From contig NZ_QXJM01000017.1 in the NCBI RefSeq assembly GCF_003570905.1, forward strand, positions 1-64,000: a stretch of 64,000 bases of DNA. Direction: 5' to 3'. The first letter of the stretch is position 1, and each line of letters starts with the position of its first letter. Below the pieces are notes generated by a model that saw only the letters and a program-made list of their open reading frames with translations, made no database searches and was not told the DNA's origin. A program made the translations under genes and the position numbers. The stretch comes from Cohnella faecalis. GTDB lineage: Bacteria; Bacillota; Bacilli; Paenibacillales; Paenibacillaceae. Positions 37,001 to 47,903 of the stretch are shown piece after piece.

Positions 37001-40000
37001 ATCGGCAAATAAGCGCCGCCGGCTTTCAAAATGCCAAAAATCGCGACGAACAGTTCTACAGAACGCTTAACCATGACGCCAACGACCCGATTCGATCCAA
37101 CACCTTTTCTTTTTAAGCCCCGCGCAAGCTGATTCGAAAGTGCGTTCAGTTCCGCATATGTTAATGAACTCGATTCAAATTGGACGGCTACATGATTCGG
37201 CGTCCTCTTCACCTGCTCCTCAAACAAATGAACGATCGACGTTTCGACCACACCGTTCACGATCGTTGTATCGTTGAATGAATGTAGAAGTTGGCTTTTT
37301 TCGTTATCGTCCAACATTTCAATTTCATTCAAATTTTTGTCATTATCACTTGAAATTTCACGCAATAAGTGCACCCAGTGCTTAGCTAATCGTTCTACAG
37401 TTTCCCGTCGGAAAAGCGCGATATCGTATTCAAATTTGAATTCAAGCTCCTTGTTCGTTTCGACCGCAGTTAGCGAGATGTCAAATTTACAAGAGGGATG
37501 CGTAAAATCAAATGGCTGAATAGAGATATTCTGAACTTTCCTTTCGATTGCATTCCGGTTTTGCATCATAAACATCGTATCGAAAAGCGGGTTGCGGTTG
37601 AGATGCCTTTGAAGGTTCAACTTTTCGACCAATTCCATGAATGGATAGTCTTGATTCTCATAAGCTTGCAGGGCGAATTCCTTGACTTCCCGTAAAAACG
37701 CGGAAAATTTCTTATTGCTTTCGGGTCTTGTTCTCATAGCGAGTGTATTCAGGAAGATGCCTAACACCCTGTCCACTTCGGCTTGTTGCCTGCCTGCGAT
37801 TGGTGACCCTATTATGATGTCTTCTTGCCCAGTATATTTGGAGAGCAAAACACTATACCCTGCCAGCAGCAGCATATAGAGGGTTGTTCCTGACTCCAAG
37901 GCTTTTTGGTTTAGTTGGAAAGATAATTCCTTATCTATGGAGATGCTGACTTGGTCCCCTTCAGCTTGTTGCAAGACGAGTCTTGAATAATCTGCCGGAA
38001 TCTCCAGTATCGGCAGTTCTCCGGTGTATGTCTCTAACCAATACTTTTCCTGCTTTTTAATGTTCTCGCTTTGCATGAAATCTTGCTGCCATACAGCGTA
38101 ATCCTTGTACTGAATGGGCAATGGCGGCAACAATCCACCCTCATAAAGCTCGATAAACTCTTCAAGAAGCACATTCATCGATACGCCATCAGTAATGATA
38201 TGGTGGGCATCGCAGATTAATATGTATTCATTTTCTGCAACTTGAACAAGACCCATTCGAAAGAGTGGCGCGCGAGTCAAATCAAACGGTTGGATGAACT
38301 CATGAATGGTCTGCTTAAGCTGTTTCATATCCGACAACGTTTTATGCCATATTTCGAATTCCAAATCAGAATGGATCGTTTGAACAGGCTCATCGTTCAC
38401 AATACCAATCGAAGAACGCAAAATTTCATGCCTTGAAATCAGAGTTCCAATCACTTCTTTAACGCGGTCTATATTTAAAGATCCCTTAATTTGCGCACAG
38501 ATGGTTTCATTGTAGCGGGTACTTTCCTGTTCGAATTTATGTAGAATGAACATTCTTTTTTGCTGCACAGATAACGGATAATGATTGCTTGAAGGAGCAT
38601 TTTTTATCGACGAATAACGATGGGTTCGGAAGTGCTGAAAAGAATCGGACAACGCCATGATCGTTGGATTGCGAAAAATTTCCCGAAGCGGAATCTCGAT
38701 GTCCAGCTCTTTACGAATGCGTGACATCAGTTGAGTCGCCTTCAAAGAATGACCGCCAAGTTCGTAAAAATTGTCCGTGATTCCGACTCGACTAACTCCC
38801 AAAACATGCCTCCAGATTTCAACCAGTTTTAATTCCAATTCATTTCGGGGGCCGTGTTGTCAATTCGAAGCGGAATATATTCCCGATGAGAAGGCAACGC
38901 CTTTCGATCGATTTTTCCGTTAGGAGTTTTAGGTAATGCGTCAAGCCTGATAAAAAAAGCAGGCACCATATAGGCCGGCAATGAAAACATGAGATGTTCT
39001 TTTACTTCAGAGCTTTCGACGTTTCTTTTTGAAACAATAAAGGCACAAAGCTGCATTGATCCATCTAAATCCTCAGTCGCCACAACCACCGCTTCTGAAA
39101 TCTCGGGATGATGAAGCAGCCTGGATTCGATTTCACCCAGTTCAACTCGATAACCGCGTACTTTTACTTGATAGTCTTTACGTGAAAGAAATCGGATATT
39201 GCCATCGGGAAGCCAGCAGGCTAAATCACCCGTTCTATAAATCTTTCCACCTTCATCGAAAGGAGAGTCGATAAACCTTTCGCGCGTCAATTCCTCTCTA
39301 TTCCAATAGCCCTGTGCGACGCCTTTTCCGCCAATATAAATTTCACCCGCTACCCCGACGGGCACCACCCTCAGCCGAGAATCGAGAATATAGATTTTCG
39401 TGTTAGCAATCGGAGTGCCGATGAGTACGCTTGGACTTTCCTTGCGAATGGTGTATGTTGTCGACCAAATCGTAGTTTCAGTCGGTCCGTACATATTGAT
39501 AACTCGCGCATCTATATTAAGGTTAAGATCATCTGCCAATCGCTCGCTGAATGCTTCCCCTCCAACAAGCAGTGTTTTTAGTGAGCCCAAAAACTTTCTC
39601 GACGTCGGATCATTGTACATCATTTGGATTTGTGAAGGTGTACCTTGCATGATGGTAATCGGTTTGATTTTTGCGGAATCGTCTTTGCTGCTCTTCGATT
39701 TACTGGAAAGATCATTTTTCATATCCGCCAATCGAACGAGACTTCCCATAACGGAATCTTTATCAAGACCAAAATCGATCAGACATGCAAATTCGTTTAC
39801 CCCTATGCGGGCCAATTCATTTGCGGTTACCGTGCAAGATTCTTTTGTCCCTAAAAACGCAGAGGTAAACCAATATTTTTCGAAAGCCAACTCGACCAAC
39901 TCGTCCATGACTAAAGGAGAATTGAGTCCCGCTTCCTCCATATTGACGCCCACGTTCAACGCCAAGTTGCGAATCAACCCAACGCTTGATTTCAAATACT

Positions 40001-42857
40001 CACAAAAGGATGGCTTTACTTTGCGCTTGACTTCTTCTAAGTCATCGCCAATAAAGGCATGCACCATCAACGTTACCTTACCCGACTCGGGATCAAATCC
40101 GTTTTCTTGCAGGGACTGACGGTATGATCGGATATTTTCCGCTAACACATGACGATCTTGCCCCAGCAAATGCGTTAAAATGTTCGCACCAACTTTGCCG
40201 GCTTTCACGAAAGACTCCTTTGAACCGCCCGTAGTAATCCAAATTGGCAATTCTTTTTGGACTGGTCTCGGGAATGTCTTGATTTCTACCATTTTCCCCA
40301 GGCCGTTCGTTTGCTGTATGGATTTACCGCTCCACAAACTCTTCACATTTTCGATGCAATCGTACATAAAATCTACGCGATCATTATAATGTTCGGGTGC
40401 TAACACAAAATCATCCGCATGCCATCCCGGCGCGAAGGAGAGTCCGACACGTCCGTTGGACAGATTATCGACTACTGACCACTCCTCTACTATTCGGATC
40501 GGATGATGTAAAGGTGCAACCACGCTCCCAGCGCGGATCTGAATTTGGCTAGTTACAGTAGACAACGCCGATGAAACGATTGACGGATTCGGGAACAATC
40601 CTCCAAATTCATGAAAATGCCTTTCAGGAATCCAAACGGCTTTAAAATTCTTTTCGTCAGCAAAGCGGGTTGACTCCATCAATAAATCATATTTGTTTTG
40701 CTCATCGTCATTATAGCTGGAAAAGAAAAACAGGCTAAAATCCACATCAAGAGGCTGATGACTGAGATAACGATCGAACTGATCGTTGTTTGCATCGGAA
40801 GAATCGTGAACGACGACTGGAATTCCGCGAGATAATGTCCAAAGAAGCTCCAAAACGGAAATGTCAAAAGAAATCGTCGTAACGGACAAGAAACAATCAT
40901 CATTGTCAAACGGCACTTTCTGATCCATTCCAAAGAAGAAATTCACAACGTTACTATGTGTGACCATAACTCCTTTGGGATTTCCCGTGGAACCGGAAGT
41001 ATAAATGACATAAGCCAAATCGTTACTGCTTCTATTATTTCGAACTGGAAGTTGGGAAACTCCCGTCATGCTTTCTATCTTTTGATCTAATAGAATCAGG
41101 TTCGTAGTGGCGCACTTTTCCAAATAGCGAGAAGTAGTAATCAATGTTTTTATTTTGCTGTCTTCAATAATGTACCGTATACGATCAACAGGAAATGCGG
41201 GATCGATCGGCACGTATGCAGCGCCCGATTTGAGTATTCCGAGCAGTGTCACGACCATTGAAACCGATCGATCCAACATCACGCCGATCAAATCCCCAGG
41301 CTGGATTCGGTATTTGGAAACCAGTAAAGAAGCCAATTGATTGGCTTGTACATTTAATTGCTCATAAGATAAATCAACATGACCGCTTCTAACAGCAGTC
41401 ATGTGAGGTGTTTTCTCCGTTTGTTCCTCGATAAATTCATGAATAAGTTTATCATCGTGTTGATCGGCATCCGTTCGATTAAATTCCGTCAACAGTTGAT
41501 GCTTTTCCTCTTGAGACAACATCTCTAATTCATGAACAGACGCGTTGGGTTGCCTCAGTATATTTTCAATCAGGTGGATGTAATGGCTCATAACTTGATT
41601 CATCGAAGAAGGGGAAATCAAATTCTCATCATAAGTTAATTTGATCACAATGTTTCCAAAGGTAGTAAGGGTCAGCACAATATCATAATTCGTCATTTCG
41701 AACATGGTATAGGCGTCGATCCCGATTTTACCATTACCGCTATTTAAACCATCGTTTAATGGATAGTTTTCCACAACCACTATGGAGTCGAATAATACAC
41801 TGTTTTGACTGAGTTTGGTGTTGTTCTTGATTTCTACTAACGAAGAGCCGGACCAGGCATCCCGGTCATGGACATCTTTTAATATTTTTTGAAGAATATC
41901 GGTTACTTTTTCATCTTGTCCCGTTTTTACGCGAAGAGGCAGCGTATTAATAAACAAGCCCACGATTTGTTCGATACCTTCAATTTTGACATTCCTTCCC
42001 GAAACCGTAGTACCAAAAACAACATCTTCCGAATCATTGTACTTTTGCAGCAATAAACCCCATGCGACATAGAACAAAGTCGCCAAAGTTACCCTCTGTT
42101 CCTTGACAAAACGAAGAATACGCGAAGTGAAATCTTCATCGCATGTATATTCAAGATTGCCAATCTTTGGCCGATGGTCGTCACCTTTCTTCGGTTCGAA
42201 CGGCAACAAGGTATTCGCATCGAAATCTTGAAAATACTTGGACCAGTAAACATTTTCAAGATGTTTATCCTGATTGTGAATCCAATTTATATAACTTTTA
42301 TAACCACTTTTGGTCCTCTTTGCTTCTCCTTTGTTTCCGGCAAAGATGTCATTGTATGCATCTACGAATTCTTTTAACAATATGCCATAACTCCAACCGT
42401 CAAACAGAATATGATGGCTTGTCATGATCATCTCATAAGATTGCTCAGTAACTTTGCAAACCAATACTCTCATGGGATGAATGGCAATATCGATTTTTTT
42501 CTTGCGATCCTTCATTTTAATCTTTTCGATTTCGGCCTTGGATTCCTCGTCAGACAAATGAGTAAAATCGAAAAAAGTTATCTTCATTTTTTTTTCTTTT
42601 AGTAAAATCTGCACTGGTCGATCAAGCTTTTCCCATCGGAACACGGATCTTAACACATCATTATTTTCAACGACAACATCCCAAGCCTGTACCAATACAT
42701 GATCCTTTAAATCCCCGGACATAGATAAACTTAATTGCTCCAAATACATTTCCGAGCTGGAGTCTTCTAAATAATAAAACAATAATCCTTCTTGAAGCGG
42801 CGTCAACGGAAGAATATCACTCACGTTTTCACGATCTATTTTTTTCTCTCGCGACAT
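34078..42857 (-). CDS. NRPS gene C: C-A[Gly, monooxygenase inserted]-T-C-A[Gly]-T-E
   Basis: The start ATG at 42857 follows AAGGAGA. The gene is split by one lost C near 38850: adding a base joins NTAP to RNELELKLVEIW and makes the length 8781 bases, a whole number of codons. Module 3: C (HHILFDGWS near 150), then A with TSGSTG near 624. A3 is interrupted at about 693-1060 by a luciferase-like flavin monooxygenase (GRVGLSFAPGWHADDF, PIWITTGGSKESF). NMYGPTE follows near 1122 and T near 1367. Module 4: C (HHIITDGVS), A, T (GGDS near 2406), E. Both A codes are glycine type, DILQLGMIW and DILQLGMVW (compare DILQLGLIW). The E domain reads SRLVIDGESW where HHxxxDG is expected, so it is probably dead, which fits achiral glycine. 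The inserted domain resembles the natural-product luciferase-like family (TIGR04020) and most likely hydroxylates the tethered glycine. Confidence 0.9.
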
Positions 42858-42945
42858 TTAGAATCTCCTTCTATTGAACGTATTTATAATCAAACACAAC
42901 GCTCGCGCTCAGACAGACGAATTTTTTCCGCCGTTATCTTCCATT

Positions 42946-44205
42946 TCAAACAAGTAATCCTTCAATATACTGTATGATCTCGTCTGCTGCTCTCTTTGCA
43001 CCACCAGCAGATTTCATGGACTCTCCAATGATTCTACTCTTCATTCTGTAGGTCTTATCATGAAATAATCGCTCGACTGCCAATTGAAGCTCAAGATAGT
43101 TGACCGATTCGTTCGAAGATGAGTTTTTGAGGTTGATCCCCGCTCCAAGTCTTTCTACTTGATTGGCAACCAGAAACTGATCCACTTTCAAAGGAAAAAC
43201 GAGAAGAGGCAAATGATGAAATAAACCCTCATTGACACTGTTGAAGCCACCATGGGTAATAAAAATATCTATATGTTTAAGGAGTTCTATTTGTGGGACA
43301 TAGTCTTTCACAATGAAATTGTCCGGAACATCTTCGGATCGAAGGGATAAATTCGTTTGGTTGCCGCTTGAAATGATCACTTGCATATCTGAATTGCAAA
43401 ATGCATGAAAGCAGGCTTTCCAAAATCCGACATCATCACCTGATATCGTACCGAGCGAAATAAAGATGTTCTTTTTCCCTGCAAGTGTCTCAAACGGAAA
43501 AACAGAATTCTCCGTTCGAAAATCAAAAGAGGGACCCACAAACTTAAAAGTGTTGTCAAACAGTTCCGAATGAATCTGAAAAAGTTCTGAGGTATATACG
43601 ATATTAAGGGGTTCTCTATTTATAAATACATCAAATAAGCGAAATTGATCTAACTTGTATTTTTTTTCGATGGTAGTTCTGAACCTATCCAATTGTCTCT
43701 TCATGGATGTCTTATTGAAATTTTCTAAAGTCATTGCAAAAAGACTTTTTGCAACGTTTTCGGGATCCAAGTTGATAATTTCATCATCAAATGCAAAAGT
43801 GGTAATAGAGGATACTGCGGGCACATTCAGCAATTTTGCAATTCTTTTACCCCATCCACAAAATGAATCATGAATAATACAGTCGGGTTTTAAACTGGCT
43901 GATTCAATAAGTAATTCAGCCGTCATCATCTCAGTCATGTCCAATTGATGCAAAACTTTTTTTGCAAAACCGCTGAAAGGATTTTGGGGGTCTTTCCCTC
44001 TCCTTTCCTCGTTGACAGTTACATCTTCATCGATAATTCCAACTGGATACTCCCGGTAATTCGCACCTGTATTTTCGATTTCACCCTTGAACTGATTTAT
44101 AGCATAATATTCAACCTTATGGCCCCTGCTGGTTAATTCCGCAACTAAACCAAGCGTTGGGTTTATATGACCTGTGTAAGGAAACGAGAAGAAAACGATA
44201 TTCAT
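42946..44205 (-). CDS. MGT/UGT-family glycosyltransferase
   Basis: This 419-residue protein starts MNIVFFSFPYTGHINP, the typical beginning of macrolide-type GT1 glycosyltransferases. ATG 44205 has AGGAG ten bases upstream; the longer open frame beginning at 44388 has no such site and overlaps the preceding gene. The C-terminal half has ISLGTISG and the nucleotide-sugar motif ITHGGFNSVNEGLFHHLPLL with PLKVDQFLVANQVE, so an NDP-sugar donor is expected. It is cytosolic. Its place between a carbamoyltransferase and an NRPS gene suggests that it attaches a sugar to the peptide, perhaps at a Tyr or Thr hydroxyl (inference). No sugar-biosynthesis genes are visible, so a common UDP-sugar is plausible. 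It lies 88 bases upstream of NRPS gene C and 80 bases downstream of the carbamoyltransferase. Confidence 0.88.
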   Translation of the reverse strand: MNIVFFSFPYTGHINPTLGLVAELTSRGHKVEYYAINQFKGEIENTGANYREYPVGIIDEDVTVNEERRGKDPQNPFSGFAKKVLHQLDMTEMMTAELLIESASLKPDCIIHDSFCGWGKRIAKLLNVPAVSSITTFAFDDEIINLDPENVAKSLFAMTLENFNKTSMKRQLDRFRTTIEKKYKLDQFRLFDVFINREPLNIVYTSELFQIHSELFDNTFKFVGPSFDFRTENSVFPFETLAGKKNIFISLGTISGDDVGFWKACFHAFCNSDMQVIISSGNQTNLSLRSEDVPDNFIVKDYVPQIELLKHIDIFITHGGFNSVNEGLFHHLPLLVFPLKVDQFLVANQVERLGAGINLKNSSSNESVNYLELQLAVERLFHDKTYRMKSRIIGESMKSAGGAKRAADEIIQYIEGLLV

Positions 44206-44285
44206 ATTCAAGTGGCTCCTTTCATTCAGGGGCTGAGAATTCACCCAAGCAATTGGGGCTGAAAAGCCGATATGTCTGTTGGTTT

Positions 44286-46267
44286 CTACGCAGGATATAA
44301 TACGATTAATCTTCTCGACCATAATTCCTGTATTTCTTCTACAAGCTCCTCGTTCGTTACGTCGCAAGGTGAAATCTCTTGCAAACATGAATGTAAGGTT
44401 CTCTTTCCGTCGCTTAGAAGCAAAATACGATAAAGTTCAGAAGATAGGGGGATTGTATATTTATCACTATAAACGACACCAATTTCATGGAAAATGCTTT
44501 CCGATTTTTCAGAGACATGTCGTTTTGATTGTGTGATGGTTGCATATGGCGACAGTGAAATCCTCATTGGCAAAAACCGTTTTGCATCAGCCTCTATTTT
44601 AGAAATCAAAAAATCCCCTATGACAAGGAAATGTATCTTGGTGGTCAAAAAACAAATGATCGCATCATACACGGAGTCCACGATCGGTTCGACATTATTA
44701 TTAAACGAAGTGTTCAGTAAGATTGGAGTATCTGTCAGCTCCTTAAATGCGTGAATCAACCCCCAATATTTGGGGTTAGTGTGACGATTAACCGTCTGAA
44801 CTCTTGCTGACCCGTCTACATGGGTAACCGCTCCGAGCAGCGTTCGCTTTTCTTCCTTAACTCTAAGAACGATTATCATGTGAGGGAACATATTTTGCCC
44901 GGGCGGAATTTCATAAAATTGAGGCGCATATTCTTCAAGCACGGAGGGAGCAAACGGTCGATAGCCCTCTCTGAGCTTTACCATTGCGTTAATGACCTCC
45001 CGATTTTCTGGTGGCCTAGGATCTGCCAGAATGCTTCGATTACCTAATGCTCTTGGACCGAATTCCGACCGGCCTTGCACCCAGCCTATCACCTTGCCTT
45101 CGGAAAGCAAGGTTGCCGTCTTCTTCTCAATATGATCTTCCTTCTTGAATTCCAACCAGCTGCTCCACTCCTTGAGGGTTTTCTCTATCGCTTCCGGTTC
45201 GCCGATATCGCTCCCCCAGTAAAGGTGTTCCAGCTTATTCGTTTTCTCTTGCGGAACAACGCTATCATGTATATAAAGCGCTGCTCCCAATGCACACCCA
45301 GCATCATGCGCAGCCGGCTGCACGAACAGTTCTTCAAATAGATTCGAATATAAAATTTTTCCGTTTAATGTACAATTTTGTGCAACTCCCCCTGCCAAAC
45401 ACAATTTTTGATGACCTGACTTCTGCTTAAAATAATTTAAGATATGGGAAACGATTACCTCAAGGGACTCTTGCAGAGAAGCCGCAACGTCTTTATGTAC
45501 TTGAGCAAAAGGCTCCGATTTCTTTCTCGGAGACAATATATTTGACAGATAATAAATATTTTCAAAATGTATTTCATATTGACCCTCTGGCAGCAAAGTG
45601 TAGAATTTTTTGAAAAACCGCCGATATCTGCGTGGATCCCCATAAGGCGCGAGACCCATTACTTTGTATTCGTCAAACATCTCATAACCAAGAAAACGAA
45701 TGACTTCTTTGTAATAAAAACCAAGTGAGTTGGAATCCGAATAGGATTGCAGCAACTCAAGACGATTGGCATTACCACTCCAAACCGTACCGGAGATACC
45801 TTCACCTGTCCCATCAATGGTCAAAACTAAACTGCTGTTAAAACCTGATAGAGAATACGCACTAACTGCATGTGACAAATGATGATCAACAAAAACGATC
45901 TTTCCTAATTCGAATAAATACTGAAATTCTTCGAAAATCAACCTTTGAATATAAGATTTGATGTCCCGGTCCATGTTTTTTGTTCAGGATGGTAGAGTTT
46001 ATCTAGCTTTATATTTACATTCAAACTGCTTTCACTGATGGATATCGCTATGTAATCGATGTCGCGAATGGAATAATTACCATAATTCAAACAAAAGCGG
46101 ATTGCAGAAATAGGGATTTTACCAGTATGTTTAACTCTCGTTAGCCGTTCTTCTTCTATTCCTGCGACTACTCGTCCATCTACGAGCAATACAGCCGCAG
46201 CATCGTGCCCTCTTGTGGCGGGATCATCAAACTTCTCAGACCATCCATTTATCCCTATTATCTTCAT
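44286..46267 (-). CDS. Carbamoyltransferase, NodU/CmcH family (one frameshift)
   Basis: The family transfers a carbamoyl group from carbamoyl phosphate, via carbamoyl-adenylate, to a hydroxyl, often on a sugar or antibiotic. The N-terminus reads MKIIGINGWSEKFDDPAT and GHDAAAVLLVDGRVVAGIEEER. Further on come DHHLSHAVSAY, IDGTGEG, VMGLAPYGDP, CLAGGVAQNCTLNGK and GRSEFGPRALGNRSILADPR, all family hallmarks. Two frames (46267-45938 and 45974-44286) overlap at an A run near 45977. One added A joins EQK to NMDRDIKSYIQR and gives 661 codons. The last 85 or so residues (VVYSDKYTIPLSSELYRILLL to the end) go beyond the usual catalytic unit and look like a small PqqD-like or winged domain. The start overlaps the peptidase stop by four bases (ATGA), so translation is coupled. 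It probably decorates the sugar or a side-chain hydroxyl. Confidence 0.9.
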
Positions 46268-47838
46268 ATTCTATCCTCCCAGGAACTAACCGAACTAATC
46301 TCATTCAATTTTCGTTTGACCTTAAAGATATATCTCAACCAAAAATACACAAAGCTCAAATTGATTAAACTGTAAATTAAAATTAAAGCCGCATAAATGC
46401 TGTATGGCGCCCAAACGATTACAAAACGCCACGGTAATTTCCTGAATAATAGATCGGGTAATGAGTAGAACAAAAGGGAAAAAGCAGAAATATAGAAGAA
46501 AAGAATGGCTGTGCTTATATAGAACCGGGAATTAAACCCGCTGAAAAACCTTTGCTTCGTTGCCATTCTATACAGCATGCGGGCCAAAAGGAACAATACG
46601 AGCATAGCAATCGGTGAAACAATATAGGTAACCATCGAATAAGTTTTATCCAAACCTACATAATAATCATTTTCGATCATAGGCGCCTGTTCAGGAAACC
46701 CGCCATGAATGATCGCATCAATGACTTTTCCCAGCGGATCCGTAAACGTTGATAGGGAATTGGACAATACCACAATTCCTAACCGTTCCTCTGGATGCAA
46801 GACTATAAACGACGAGAAAGACGGAGTGCTTCCATTATGAAATAAAACCGCTCCATTCCCCGCAATATTCCATCCCATGCCATATTGAAGATCTTTAGAT
46901 AACTTCGGCGAATTCTGAGACTCTTTTATGAATTTGTACAGTGGCTGCGAGTTGTCTGTTTCCAATTGAATCTTTAACCAATGATCCATATCATGGAGAT
47001 TAGAAACCATATTCGAACTTGGTGCATTTCCGCGATAATATGGCGGGTCAAAAGCCATTGGTTTATTGAAGCCGAACTTGTAACCCTGAGCCTTCAGGTG
47101 TTTCTTGGTTTTATCAATGAAAAAGTAGGTGTTATCCAATTCGAGGGGATTAAGTATATATTCTTTCATATAATCTTCATAAGATTGTCCGGATACCGTC
47201 TGAATAATCAATCCCAGAATAGCGTAATTAATCGTCGCATATTCGAAGACTTCACCCGGAGCGAACTTTAATTCATGATTCGTAAGCTTTCTCACTGTAA
47301 TTTCCAAAGATTTGTTATCGGAAGAAACCGGTATATCTCCAATACTTTCAAATGGGATACCGCTCGTATGATGCAACAGTTGTTCAATTGTGATATTCGC
47401 AATCTGGCCTGAATATTTCATTTTGAGCCATGGAATATATTTTTGAACCGGGTCCGTAAGATCAATGAGTCCTTTATCTGAAAGCTGCATTACCGCGATT
47501 GCTGTAAACGCCTTTGTATTTGAACCAATCTCAAATAATGTGTCGTCCGTGACAGGGATTTTTTTTTCTAAATTTGCGAACCCATAAGATTTCTGGTAAA
47601 CCGTTTTATTGTTCATCACGATGGACAATGCAAGGCCTGGCGCATGGTTTCTCTTCATTTCATCTCTCACCAAGCGGTCAATCTTTTGGATCTTTTCATC
47701 CGCAAGTCCATACTGGGATAGCTCTTCACCTGACGCAACCGTTGAGGTTAGGATCGTCCATGTCAACAGAACCGTACCGATCAGAAATTTCTTTAAACTC
47801 CTTTTTTTCTTGGCATGACTTACCTTATTCTTAATCAC
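46264..47838 (-). CDS. Membrane serine peptidase, beta-lactamase/S12 family, ClbP-like architecture
   Basis: This 524-residue protein starts at GTG 47838, seven bases after AAGGAGG. The N-terminal basic run and hydrophobic stretch (residues 18-37) form a signal peptide or anchor. The S12 domain shows the SxxK motif as SNTK in EIGSNTKAFTAIAV, a tyrosine motif in FEYATINYAILG, and HNG in FHNGSTPSFSSF. After about residue 385 come three or four membrane helices (IVSPIAMLVLFLLARML, STAILFFYISAFSLLFYSL, YSIYAALILIYSLINLSFVY). An extracellular S12 domain followed by membrane helices is the layout of ClbP and its relatives (colibactin, zwittermicin and amicoumacin clusters), which cut an N-acylated N-terminal unit from an exported prodrug. 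Inside an NRPS operon with a lipid-type starter C domain this is the best guess. The alternative is a general penicillin-binding-like or resistance enzyme. Confidence 0.82.
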   Translation of the reverse strand: MIKNKVSHAKKKRSLKKFLIGTVLLTWTILTSTVASGEELSQYGLADEKIQKIDRLVRDEMKRNHAPGLALSIVMNNKTVYQKSYGFANLEKKIPVTDDTLFEIGSNTKAFTAIAVMQLSDKGLIDLTDPVQKYIPWLKMKYSGQIANITIEQLLHHTSGIPFESIGDIPVSSDNKSLEITVRKLTNHELKFAPGEVFEYATINYAILGLIIQTVSGQSYEDYMKEYILNPLELDNTYFFIDKTKKHLKAQGYKFGFNKPMAFDPPYYRGNAPSSNMVSNLHDMDHWLKIQLETDNSQPLYKFIKESQNSPKLSKDLQYGMGWNIAGNGAVLFHNGSTPSFSSFIVLHPEERLGIVVLSNSLSTFTDPLGKVIDAIIHGGFPEQAPMIENDYYVGLDKTYSMVTYIVSPIAMLVLFLLARMLYRMATKQRFFSGFNSRFYISTAILFFYISAFSLLFYSLPDLLFRKLPWRFVIVWAPYSIYAALILIYSLINLSFVYFWLRYIFKVKRKLNEISSVSSWEDRI

Positions 47839-47903
47839 CTCGATCCCTCCTTTTCATCCTGATCCCCATCACTGACTGTCAAAGACGTGTCGTCTATTTC
47901 GCC

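Noticed and set aside
44206-44388. N-terminal extension of the glycosyltransferase frame
   Set aside because: It overlaps the carbamoyltransferase end and lacks a binding site; MNIVFF at 44205 is the family start.
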